Positions 48,593 to 57,021 of a stretch of 64,000 nt of DNA are shown one piece after another. This stretch comes from JALQUL01 sp964556425 (GTDB lineage Bacteria; Pseudomonadota; Gammaproteobacteria; Burkholderiales; Burkholderiaceae_C): assembly GCA_964556425.1 (NCBI GenBank), contig CAZKWC010000001.1, positions 50,648 through 114,647 of the forward strand, given 5' to 3'. The notes beneath the pieces are model-generated. The model had not been told where the DNA came from, did not search any database, and was given only the letters and a program-made list of their open reading frames with translations. The position numbers and the translations under genes are program-made. The number at the start of each line of letters is the position of its first letter. Position 1 is the first letter of the stretch.

Positions 48593-49903
48593 TTAACGTT
48601 GGTCGATTGGTTTGACATCACGATGAGCGGAACCAGTGAACAATTGACGTGGACGGCCAATTTTGTATTCTGGGTCGCTAATCATTTCGTTTAATTGTGC
48701 AATCCAACCAGTGGTACGAGCTAATGCAAAAATTGCAGTAAACAATGGTGTAGGAATGCCAATCGCACGTTGCACAATACCAGAGTAGAAGTCAACGTTT
48801 GGATAGAGTTTACGCTCTACGAAGTACGGATCTTCGAGGGCGATTTTTTCGAGTGCCATGGCTAACTTGAACAATGGATCGTTCTCTAAACCTAATTCGG
48901 TTAAAACTTCTTTGCAAGTTTCTTGCATGAGTTTGGCGCGTGGGTCGTAGTTTTTGTAAACACGGTGACCAAAACCCATTAACTTAACGCCAGAGTTTTT
49001 GTCTTTTACTTTTTCCATGAACTCGCCTACTTTAGCTACGCCGCCCATGGCTTGAATTTCTTCAAGCATGTTCAAGCAAGCTTCGTTGGCGCCGCCATGA
49101 GCTGGGCCCCATAAACAAGCTACACCGGCTGCAATAGCAGCAAATGGGTTAGTACCAGAGCTACCGCACAAACGCACTGTAGAAGTAGAGGCATTTTGCT
49201 CGTGATCAGCATGCAAAGTGAAAATACGATCAAGCGCACGCTCTAACACTGGATTAACTTTATATGGCTCGCATGGTGTTGCAAACATCATGTGCAAGAA
49301 GTTACCTGCATAGCTGAGGTCATTGCGTGGATACATATAAGGTTGACCAACCGTATATTTGTATGCCATTGCCACTAAAGTTGGCATTTTAGCGATCAAA
49401 CGAATCGCTGCAATTTCACGGTGCTCTGGGTTGTTGATGTCAGTGCTGTCATGGTAGAAAGCAGATAAAGCACCGACTAAACCAGTCATGATGGCCATTG
49501 GATGAGCATCACGGCGGAAGCCACGTAAGAAAAATTGCATTTGTTCATTCACCATAGTGTGATTGGTCACACGTGAAGTGAAAGCTGCTTTTTCTTCAGC
49601 GTTAGGAAGGTTTCCGTATAACAATAAGTGACAAGTTTCTAAGAAGTCACAGTTAACGGCTAATTGTTCGATGGGGTAACCACGGTATAACAATTCACCT
49701 TTGTCGCCGTCAATGTAAGTGATAGCAGACTGACAAGCGGCAGTAGATAAAAAGCCTGGGTCATAGGTAAACATACCAGTTTGACCATAGAGTTTACGAA
49801 TGTCGATAACTTCTGGACCTACGCTACCTTGGTAGACTGGAAAGTCGATAGATTTATCGCTGTTGCTGAATGTCAGCGTGGCTTTGTGATCGGCTAGTTT
49901 CAT
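48593..49903 (-). CDS. gltA: Citrate synthase (type II)
   Basis: 436 aa. Active-site blocks WGPAHGGANEACLNMLEEIQ, GFGHRVYKNYDPRAKLMQET and YPNVDFYSGIVQRAIGIP provide the two His and the Asp of the catalytic triad. N-terminal beta domain typical of the allosteric hexameric type II enzyme. ATG overlaps the sdhE stop by 4 bp. Confidence 0.97.
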   Translation of the reverse strand: MKLADHKATLTFSNSDKSIDFPVYQGSVGPEVIDIRKLYGQTGMFTYDPGFLSTAACQSAITYIDGDKGELLYRGYPIEQLAVNCDFLETCHLLLYGNLPNAEEKAAFTSRVTNHTMVNEQMQFFLRGFRRDAHPMAIMTGLVGALSAFYHDSTDINNPEHREIAAIRLIAKMPTLVAMAYKYTVGQPYMYPRNDLSYAGNFLHMMFATPCEPYKVNPVLERALDRIFTLHADHEQNASTSTVRLCGSSGTNPFAAIAAGVACLWGPAHGGANEACLNMLEEIQAMGGVAKVGEFMEKVKDKNSGVKLMGFGHRVYKNYDPRAKLMQETCKEVLTELGLENDPLFKLAMALEKIALEDPYFVERKLYPNVDFYSGIVQRAIGIPTPLFTAIFALARTTGWIAQLNEMISDPEYKIGRPRQLFTGSAHRDVKPIDQR

Positions 49904-50214
49904 GATTTCCCTTTTAGCATTTTCAAAACTATTTCGGTCCTAGGGTTGTTGATCTCTGGAGCGACCACTTCTAGCGGCTTGCGAGAAAGTAGCAAGTCGA
50001 GTAAGTCGTTATCGCTGAGGTCCATAAGATCAGATAAACCCTGAGCCTGTGCGATCGTTATGGAGGTGTCATAACGATCAAAAAAACGTTCAATTAAAAT
50101 ATCGTTCTCTAATAAACCACGACGACAACGCCAGCGCAGTTTGCTTAAAGCGCGTTCATCAATGACATCGTCTTCATTGATGATAGTTGCGTTGTGAGAG
50201 GTGTTGTTCGTCAT
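49900..50214 (-). CDS. sdhE: FAD assembly factor SdhE
   Basis: 104 aa; core WRCRRGLLENDILIERFFDR with the RGxxE motif (Arg32-Glu36) required for flavinylation of SdhA, and DLLDLLLSRKPLE. About 20 residues longer at the N terminus than E. coli SdhE. Between sdhB and gltA, as typical. Confidence 0.93.
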   Translation of the reverse strand: MTNNTSHNATIINEDDVIDERALSKLRWRCRRGLLENDILIERFFDRYDTSITIAQAQGLSDLMDLSDNDLLDLLLSRKPLEVVAPEINNPRTEIVLKMLKGKS

Positions 50215-50256
50215 GGTACTTATTAAAAAATCAGAGTGAGACAGTGAGGCTACAGC

Positions 50257-50961
50257 TTAAACTGCGCGCTTAACCATTAATTCTTTGATCTTGCCGATGG
50301 CCTTGGTAGGATTTAAACCTTTAGGACATACGTCAACACAATTCATAATGGTGTGGCAGCGGAATAAACGGTAAGGATCTTCTAAGTTGTCAAGACGCTC
50401 TGCAGTGGCTTCATCGCGGCTATCGGCAATAAAGCGATAGGCTTGCAACAAACCAGCTGGTCCGACGAATTTATCGGGGTTCCACCAGAAGCTTGGGCAG
50501 CTAGTAGAGCAGCTGGCGCATAAAATGCACTCATAAAGACCATTGAGCTCTTCACGCTCTTCTGGGCTTTGTAAGCGCTCTTTTTCTGGCGCTTGAGTGG
50601 TATTGATTAAGTAAGGTTTTACAGAATCATACTGCTTAAAGAATTGAGTCATATCGACGATTAAATCGCGAATCACTGGTAAACCTGGTAATGGTTTTAA
50701 CACAATGTCGCCCTTTAAAGAACGCATATTGGTTAAACAAGCCAAACCATTTTTACCATTGATATTCATGGCATCAGAGCCACAAACACCCTCGCGGCAT
50801 GAACGGCGGAAAGAGATAGTTGGATCTAATTCTTTTAGCTTCATTAAGGCGTCGAGCAACATGCGTTCGTTACCATCGAGTTCAACTTCAATGGTTTGCA
50901 TGTATGGGCTGGTGTCTACATCTGGGTTGTAGCGATAAATCTTGAAAGTGCGCTTAGTCAT
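50257..50961 (-). CDS. sdhB: Succinate dehydrogenase iron-sulfur subunit
   Basis: 234 aa. [2Fe-2S] ligands Cys55, Cys60, Asp63, Cys75 in SCREGVCGSDAMNINGKNGL; [4Fe-4S]/[3Fe-4S] ligands in CILCASCSTSCPSFWWN and CHTIMNCVDVCPKGLNP. Passes electrons from SdhA FAD to ubiquinone. Confidence 0.97.
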   Translation of the reverse strand: MTKRTFKIYRYNPDVDTSPYMQTIEVELDGNERMLLDALMKLKELDPTISFRRSCREGVCGSDAMNINGKNGLACLTNMRSLKGDIVLKPLPGLPVIRDLIVDMTQFFKQYDSVKPYLINTTQAPEKERLQSPEEREELNGLYECILCASCSTSCPSFWWNPDKFVGPAGLLQAYRFIADSRDEATAERLDNLEDPYRLFRCHTIMNCVDVCPKGLNPTKAIGKIKELMVKRAV

Positions 50962-50999
50962 GGCAGTCTTTTCTATTTGATTTGAAGGGATGGTGTAAC

Positions 51000-52787
51000 T
51001 TAGAAAGTACGCGTTTTGAGTGGCACGCTGTCCACTGTAAGCGGTTTCATTTGAACGGGTTTGTAACTCAAGGCATTGTTTTCACTGTGCCATAAAGTAT
51101 GTTTATGCCATTCATCGTCATTACGACCATTTGGATATTTTGCGCTATCAGCGTAATCATCAACAGTGTGCGCACCACGGCTTTCGTGGCGTGCCGCAGC
51201 AGAGACGATTGTGGCTTGGGCCGCTTCAATTAAGTTGTCCACTTCAAGGGCTTCAATACGTGCAGTATTAAATACTTTAGACTTATCTTTGAGGCCAATG
51301 CTTTCAACACGTTCACGTAACTCGGCTACTTTAGTAACGCCTATGTCCATGCTTGCTTGGGTACGGAATACACCAGCGTGTTGTTGCATAGTGTTGCGTA
51401 AATCGTTGGCAACAGTTTGCGCATATTCGCCAGCCGTAGCAGTATCAAGACGGTTTAAACGGCTTAATGTGTAATCAGCTGCATTGGCAGGTAAATCACG
51501 GTGAGTGTTTTCTGCGTTGTACTTAACGATATGGTTACCAGCCGCACGGCCAAACACCAACAAGTCGAGCAATGAGTTGGTACCTAAACGATTGGCACCG
51601 TGTACGCTTACGCATGAACATTCACCTACTGCATACAAACCTTGCACCACTTGGCTTTGGTTGTTCGCATCTTGCGTAACTACTTGACCATTGATGTTGG
51701 TTGGAATACCGCCCATTTGATAATGGATAGTTGGCACCACAGGAATTGGCTCACGAGTAATATCAACGTTAGCAAAATTGTGACCAATTTCAAAAACAGA
51801 TGGTAAACGTTTGAGAATGGTGTCGCCACCTAAGTGAGTCATATCAAGGTTGATATAGTCTTTGTTAGGACCACAACCACGGCCTTCTTTAATCTCTTGG
51901 TCCATACAACGTGATACGAAGTCACGTGGAGCCAAGTCGCGTAGGGTAGGGGCATAACGCTCCATGAAAGCGTCGCCATTTACGTTACGTAAAATAGCGC
52001 CTTCACCACGGCAACCTTCAGTTAACAATACACCAGCACCAGCTACACCGGTTGGGTGGAATTGCCAAAACTCCATGTCTTGTAATGGAATGCCAGCACG
52101 AGCTGCCATACCTAGGCCGTCACCAGTGTTAATGAATGCGTTGGTTGAAGCAGCAAAAATACGGCCAGCACCACCAGTAGCTAACAACACAGTTTTAGCT
52201 TGTAAAACATAAACGTCGCCAGTTTCCATTTCGAGGGCGGTAACGCCTACTACTGCGCCTTCAGCATCACGCACTAAGTCAAGCGCCATCCATTCAACGA
52301 AGAAGTTAGTTTTGCTTTGCACGTTTTGTTGGTACAAAGTGTGAAGCATGGCGTGACCCGTACGGTCAGCTGCAGCACAAGCACGTTCTACGGCTTTTTC
52401 GCCGTAGTTAGATGTGTGACCACCAAACGGACGTTGGTAAATAGTACCATCGGCGTTACGGTCGAAAGGCATACCCATGTGCTCAAGTTCGTAAACTACT
52501 TTTGGTGCTTCACGGCACATAAATTCAATCGCGTCTTGGTCGCCTAACCAATCAGAACCTTTAACGGTATCGTAAAAATGGTAGTGCCAGTTGTCTTCGT
52601 TCATATTACCTAAAGAAGCACCAATACCACCTTGAGCTGCCACTGTGTGTGAGCGGGTAGGGAACACTTTAGATAAAACTGCCACATTTAAACCAGCACG
52701 TGCCAATTGTAAGGATGCGCGCATACCAGAGCCACCAGCACCGATGATGACAACGTCAAATTTGCGTTTAGATACAGGATAAGTCAT
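51000..52787 (-). CDS. sdhA: Succinate dehydrogenase flavoprotein subunit
   Basis: 595 aa. FAD fold VVIIGAGGSGMRASLQLARA, covalent-FAD His in TRSHTVAAQGGIGASLG, HPTGVAGAGVLLTEGCRGEG, IHYQMGGIPTNINGQV and the ECSCVSVHGANRLGTNSLLD block. C-terminal TKTRTF-type PLKTRTF. AAAGG upstream of ATG. Confidence 0.97.
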   Translation of the reverse strand: MTYPVSKRKFDVVIIGAGGSGMRASLQLARAGLNVAVLSKVFPTRSHTVAAQGGIGASLGNMNEDNWHYHFYDTVKGSDWLGDQDAIEFMCREAPKVVYELEHMGMPFDRNADGTIYQRPFGGHTSNYGEKAVERACAAADRTGHAMLHTLYQQNVQSKTNFFVEWMALDLVRDAEGAVVGVTALEMETGDVYVLQAKTVLLATGGAGRIFAASTNAFINTGDGLGMAARAGIPLQDMEFWQFHPTGVAGAGVLLTEGCRGEGAILRNVNGDAFMERYAPTLRDLAPRDFVSRCMDQEIKEGRGCGPNKDYINLDMTHLGGDTILKRLPSVFEIGHNFANVDITREPIPVVPTIHYQMGGIPTNINGQVVTQDANNQSQVVQGLYAVGECSCVSVHGANRLGTNSLLDLLVFGRAAGNHIVKYNAENTHRDLPANAADYTLSRLNRLDTATAGEYAQTVANDLRNTMQQHAGVFRTQASMDIGVTKVAELRERVESIGLKDKSKVFNTARIEALEVDNLIEAAQATIVSAAARHESRGAHTVDDYADSAKYPNGRNDDEWHKHTLWHSENNALSYKPVQMKPLTVDSVPLKTRTF

Positions 52788-52816
52788 TTTTTATTTGCCT
52801 TTAATTAGTGACAATA

Positions 52817-53182
52817 TTACAGACGCCAGAGCGACTGAACAGCCCAACCCGCACAGGTCAAAAGCCATACGATTGTGAAAACATGAAGAGCTAAGCGAAC
52901 GCCGACTGGTTTGATGTAATCCATCCAGATGTCGCGCATACCGACCCAAACATGAATCAAGAGTGCAGCGATAATGACAAAGGTGAGACCTTTCATCCAG
53001 TGCGCCGCAAAAATACCAGCCCATTTTGTATAACCAATAGGGCCAGCTGTTAACAGCAAACTACCCAATACAAAAAGAGTGAATAAAACCATTAAAGCGG
53101 CAGTAATACGTTGGGCTAACCAATCGCGAAGGCCGTAATGTGCGCCAGTGACGATACGTTTGGTACCATAGTTTGTTGACAT
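52817..53182 (-). CDS. sdhD: Succinate dehydrogenase membrane anchor subunit
   Basis: 121 aa with three transmembrane helices. GLRDWLAQRITAALMVLFTL and HVWVGMRDIWMDYIKPVGVR (heme-ligand His and quinone-site Asp-Tyr) identify SdhD. Start at MSTNYGTKRIV with GGAG upstream; the frame is open 13 codons further without a ribosome site. Confidence 0.93.
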   Translation of the reverse strand: MSTNYGTKRIVTGAHYGLRDWLAQRITAALMVLFTLFVLGSLLLTAGPIGYTKWAGIFAAHWMKGLTFVIIAALLIHVWVGMRDIWMDYIKPVGVRLALHVFTIVWLLTCAGWAVQSLWRL

Positions 53183-53207
53183 AATATTTTTACTCCAAAA
53201 ATGCGAT

Positions 53208-53651
53208 TTAGTACAAACCAAAAAGTTTGGCCGCTAAAACAATAGTTAAGCCAATGCTAATGACCAAAGTGGTAATGGCAGATGAACGACCAAATTCTTT
53301 GCTTACTGCATGGTTGGCATCCATATAAAGATGACGCACGCCAGCAATTAAATGATGTAAATAAGCCCAAATAATGGCCAAAACCATTAATTTAAAAAAC
53401 CAGCCAGGTACAAAACCCACGCCAATATTAAAAATTGCTTTGAATTTTTCGAAAGAAATCTCTGAACTGATGGAGGTATCGAACATCCAAATAATAAATG
53501 GCATCAATAAAAACATGATGGCGCCGCTAGCACGGTGCAAAATGGATACCCAGCCTGCCACTGGCAAGCGATAGGTAGGAAGGTCACGCATTGCGTTGAT
53601 ATTTCTAAATTCAGGCTTTTTGCCTGTTTTATTAATGTTGGACTTTGACAT
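53208..53651 (-). CDS. sdhC: Succinate dehydrogenase cytochrome b556 subunit
   Basis: 147 aa with three transmembrane helices. RPTYRL-like LPTYRLPVAGWVSILHRASG (quinone-site Ser/Arg) and AYLHHLIAGVRHLYMD (heme His) identify SdhC. First gene of sdhCDAB-sdhE-gltA. Upstream lies an imperfect copy of the GntR palindrome (ACTTAATAAGA, 53688-53698) and a possible -10 (TAGAAT, 53729-53724). Confidence 0.94.
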   Translation of the reverse strand: MSKSNINKTGKKPEFRNINAMRDLPTYRLPVAGWVSILHRASGAIMFLLMPFIIWMFDTSISSEISFEKFKAIFNIGVGFVPGWFFKLMVLAIIWAYLHHLIAGVRHLYMDANHAVSKEFGRSSAITTLVISIGLTIVLAAKLFGLY

Positions 53652-53798
53652 CTTAGTTCTCTTCGTTCGGTTGGTTGGACAAGAATGACTTAATAAGAGT
53701 TACAAATAAGTTTCTAGCCTAGTATTCTATTGCACCGCAACATGCTGACATGAACATTGCATAAAACAATGTATTTTTGTCGCGTATTACGATGCCGC

Positions 53799-54590
53799 TC
53801 AGCCAAGTTCATTATGGTAATGATGGGTGTTAGTCAGGTAAAGTGCTCGTCTGAGTTCCATTGGCACATCTTTATAGGTAAAAGCAACCCGTTCTACACT
53901 TAAAAGCGGAGTACCAACGGGGATTTGTAAAAGTTCAGATTGGCTTTCATTTGCTGTCACTGCTTTTAGTTTTTCGCTTGCTCTGACCATTCGAACGCCA
54001 AATTCAGTTTCAAAAAGTGCATATAAAGGCCCTTGATGAAGTGAGAGTCGTTCGGCGGTTAAACCTTTAAAGGGAATGCCGGGTAACCAAATTTCCTCCA
54101 AAATAGTGGGTTTGTTTAAAAAAGATAGCACCCTTCGAGCATGTATGACAGGCTCTCCGGTGGCAATTTGTAGTAATTTTGCAATTTCTGCGCTTGCTCT
54201 GGTTTTTTTACAATCTAAAACCTGCCTACCAGCAGGTCCTTCTTGATTTCGATCGCCTACATCGGGAACAAGTTGTAAGAACCTATACTGTACTTGAGTT
54301 TCAGCATGAGTAGCAACGTAAGTCCCTTTTCCCTGTTTACGAGTTAAAATATTTTCAGAGGCTAATTCATCGATCGCTTTTCGCACGGTACCTTGACTTA
54401 CCGAGTAGCGGCTACTTAACTCCATTTCGCTAGGAATTAATTCGCCTGGTTTCCATTCTGAACGCTGTAAACTTTGTAGCAACAAAGATTTAATTTGCTG
54501 ATACAAAGGGCTAAATGCAGGTACTCCTGGAGAACTGCGAGAGCTCTCTGGTGAGTTGGCGTGAACAGAGGTTGTAGTTGAAGATGACAT
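53799..54590 (-). CDS. GntR/HutC family transcriptional regulator
   Basis: 263 aa. N-terminal GntR winged helix (PLYQQIKSLLLQSLQRSEWK, LIPSEMELSSRYSVSQGTVR, GKGTYVA) and C-terminal UTRA ligand domain (VIHARRVLSFLNKPTILEEI, LSVERVAFTYKDVPMELRRA). Placed between sdhC (same strand) and mdh (divergent), so a regulator of TCA genes responding to a metabolite is likely. A palindrome lies in its own promoter. Confidence 0.9.
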   Translation of the reverse strand: MSSSTTTSVHANSPESSRSSPGVPAFSPLYQQIKSLLLQSLQRSEWKPGELIPSEMELSSRYSVSQGTVRKAIDELASENILTRKQGKGTYVATHAETQVQYRFLQLVPDVGDRNQEGPAGRQVLDCKKTRASAEIAKLLQIATGEPVIHARRVLSFLNKPTILEEIWLPGIPFKGLTAERLSLHQGPLYALFETEFGVRMVRASEKLKAVTANESQSELLQIPVGTPLLSVERVAFTYKDVPMELRRALYLTNTHHYHNELG

Positions 54591-54632
54591 CGTGAAATGA
54601 GCAATCTATAAATTGAATTGTAGATATTTTAA

Positions 54633-54660
54633 ATCATATCTTATATAAGACATAAGACAA
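54633..54660 (-). promoter_or_regulatory. gntR promoter with internal palindromic operator
   Basis: Minus-strand -35 TTGTCT (54660-54655), 16-bp spacer, -10 TATGAT (54638-54633). The spacer contains the perfect palindrome TCTTATATAAGA (54639-54650) preceded by a second GTCTTAT half-site. Position and symmetry fit an autoregulatory GntR operator. Confidence 0.6.
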
Positions 54661-54661
54661 G

Positions 54662-54691
54662 TTGACGAAAGTGTGTACTTCAGGGTAAACT
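54662..54691 (+). promoter_or_regulatory. mdh promoter
   Basis: TTGACG (54662-54667), 18-bp spacer, TAAACT (54686-54691). The GntR palindrome ends 11 bp upstream of this -35, so one operator could serve both directions. Leader to mdh would be about 195 nt. Confidence 0.5.
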
Positions 54692-54891
54692 CTAGGCTAA
54701 GAAACACGGTTAGACATGATTGACTAATTTTGTCAAGTAATTAATTGGCAAGGTTAAGCGACTACTGTTAGGGCTGAAATTTTTTAACTGATATTTTTAA
54801 ATTGCTAAGAATATTAGTTCATAAAAAAGCTCTACTACTGGGCTAACCGTATTTCACACAATTTTTAACCATCCTATCCGGAGTCAAACTT

Positions 54892-55878
54892 ATGAGTAAA
54901 AAACCCGTTCGCGTGGCCGTTACTGGTGCCGCAGGTCAAATTGGCTATGCATTATTATTTCGCATTGCCTCTGGCGAAATGTTAGGCAAAGACCAACCAG
55001 TTATTTTGCAATTACTTGAAATCCCCGACGAAAAAGCTCAAAAAGCACTCAAAGGCGTGATGATGGAATTAGAAGACTGTGCATTCCCATTGCTCGCCGG
55101 CATGGAAGCTCACAGCGATGCAATGACAGCATTCAAAGACACCGACTACGCTTTATTAGTTGGTGCACGTCCACGTGGCCCAGGTATGGAGCGTGCTGAC
55201 TTGTTGGCTGCTAACGCACAAATTTTTACTGCTCAAGGTAAAGCACTCAATGCAGTTGCAAGCCGTGACGTTCGCGTATTGGTAGTGGGTAACCCAGCTA
55301 ACACCAATGCCTACATTGCCATGAAATCTGCTCCAGATTTACCACGTAAAAACTTTACAGCAATGTTGCGTTTAGATCACAACCGTGCTGCTAGCCAAAT
55401 CGCTGCAAAAACGGGTAAAGCAGTTGCCGACATCGAAAAATTAGTAGTTTGGGGCAATCATTCACCTACCATGTATGCTGATTACCGTTTTGCTACTATC
55501 AACGGCGAATCTGTTAAAACCATGATCAACGATCAAGAATGGAATGCCAACGTATTCTTGCCAACCGTTGGCAAACGTGGTGCAGCTATTATTGAAGCAC
55601 GTGGTTTGTCTTCAGCTGCTTCTGCTGCTAACGCTGCTATCGATCACATGCGTGATTGGGCTTTAGGCACCAACGGTAAATGGGTCACTATGGGTATCCC
55701 ATCTGACGGCCAATACGGTATTCCTGCCGACACTATGTTCGGTTTTGCTGTTACCTGCGAAGGCGGCGAATACAAATTGGTAGAAGGTTTAGACATTGAC
55801 GCATTCAGCCAAGAATGTATCAACAAAACCTTAAAAGAATTACAAGACGAACAAGCTGGCGTAGCCCACTTGTTGTAA
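54892..55878 (+). CDS. mdh: Malate dehydrogenase (NAD)
   Basis: 328 aa. NAD fold VAVTGAAGQIGYALLFRIAS, substrate loop VGARPRGPGMERADLL (two Arg), VGNPANTNAYIA, catalytic His in VVWGNHSPTMYADY. ATG preceded by GGAG. Followed 68 bp later by the CitE-like gene. Confidence 0.97.
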   Translation: MSKKPVRVAVTGAAGQIGYALLFRIASGEMLGKDQPVILQLLEIPDEKAQKALKGVMMELEDCAFPLLAGMEAHSDAMTAFKDTDYALLVGARPRGPGMERADLLAANAQIFTAQGKALNAVASRDVRVLVVGNPANTNAYIAMKSAPDLPRKNFTAMLRLDHNRAASQIAAKTGKAVADIEKLVVWGNHSPTMYADYRFATINGESVKTMINDQEWNANVFLPTVGKRGAAIIEARGLSSAASAANAAIDHMRDWALGTNGKWVTMGIPSDGQYGIPADTMFGFAVTCEGGEYKLVEGLDIDAFSQECINKTLKELQDEQAGVAHLL

Positions 55879-55946
55879 TTGTTAGTTCCAATTTATTCAG
55901 TTTGGTTTTACCACTGACCCCAACTTTTTTTTGAAGGTCACATTTT

Positions 55947-56987
55947 ATGGTTCACCCACGAGATATCTTGCTGGAAAGTAAAAGTCAACATGGCTTGATT
56001 CCAGTAGTTGATCATTATTGTGGGCTCGAGCCTCGAATGTCTAAGGCTTTGCAGTTGCAGTCCGAACTCATTCAAGAGTTCGGCAACTGCGTCATGGATG
56101 TGACTCTCGATTGTGAAGATGGGGCCCCAGTAGGTGCTGAAGCCGAGCATGCCGCTTTAGTTTTATCGTTGGCTCAAAATGCTCGGCAAAAAGCCTTGGC
56201 TGCCGGTGTGCAAAGCCATTCTAGGCAAATGCCCCGAGTTGCCGTTCGAGTGCATGCCATCGATCATCTTGCATTCGAGCAAGATTTAGCCATCTTATTA
56301 GGTCAAAACACCGAAGTGTTTTGTCACCTCATGATCCCTAAAGTAGAGGATCTTGCCAGTTTAGAAAAAGCCATTACGGCTATTAATTCAGCAGGTGGGC
56401 ACAACATCCCCATTCACGTTTTAATTGAGTCAGCTTATGCCGTGCATAATGCTTTTGCCATTGCCTCGCATCCCAGAGTGCAATCCATTAGTTTTGGTTT
56501 AATGGATTTTGTTTCTTCTCATGGCGGTGCTATAGGTTCTCAGGCGATGAGCAGTGCAGGTCAATTCCAGCATCCTATGGTGCTGCGCGCCAAGTTAGAA
56601 ATTGCTGCAGCCTGTCATGCTTATGGCAAAGTTCCGTCACATTGTGTCGTCACTGAGTTTGCCAACGAAGCCTTGTTATTGTCGGCGGCACAACAAGCTG
56701 CACACCAATTAAGTTACCAAAGAATGTGGAGCATTCATCCCAAACAAATTAAACCCATATTGCAAGCATTTGCTCCTCAAGAGCAAGAGATCGAATTGGC
56801 TTGTCAAGTCATTGGTGCGGCCGCATTGGCCAATTGGGGTCCTGTTAGTGTGGACTCCAAACTCCACGATCGAGCCAGTTTTAGATATTTTTGGCAAGTC
56901 ATAGAAAGAGCGGCCAGTGTAGGTCACGATTTGCCAGCTTCCATCTCGAAATATTTTTCTGCATCAGCAGATCTTATTTCTTCCTAG
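55947..56987 (+). CDS. CitE-like HpcH/HpaI aldolase / citrate lyase family protein
   Basis: 346-aa TIM barrel. VTLDCEDGAPVG (metal-site Glu/Asp), RVAVRVHAID, HLMIPKVEDL, VLIESAYAVHNAFAI and ISFGLMDFVSSHGGAIGS follow the CitE pattern. About 50 residues longer than typical CitE, and citrate lyase alpha/gamma genes are absent, so it is a stand-alone CoA-thioester lyase/hydrolase or malyl/citramalyl-CoA type enzyme; substrate unknown. Sits between mdh and acnB on the same strand. Confidence 0.83.
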   Translation: MVHPRDILLESKSQHGLIPVVDHYCGLEPRMSKALQLQSELIQEFGNCVMDVTLDCEDGAPVGAEAEHAALVLSLAQNARQKALAAGVQSHSRQMPRVAVRVHAIDHLAFEQDLAILLGQNTEVFCHLMIPKVEDLASLEKAITAINSAGGHNIPIHVLIESAYAVHNAFAIASHPRVQSISFGLMDFVSSHGGAIGSQAMSSAGQFQHPMVLRAKLEIAAACHAYGKVPSHCVVTEFANEALLLSAAQQAAHQLSYQRMWSIHPKQIKPILQAFAPQEQEIELACQVIGAAALANWGPVSVDSKLHDRASFRYFWQVIERAASVGHDLPASISKYFSASADLISS

Positions 56988-57021
56988 TTCCTTTTTTCAA
57001 ACCTTTATACAGGAGAAAACT

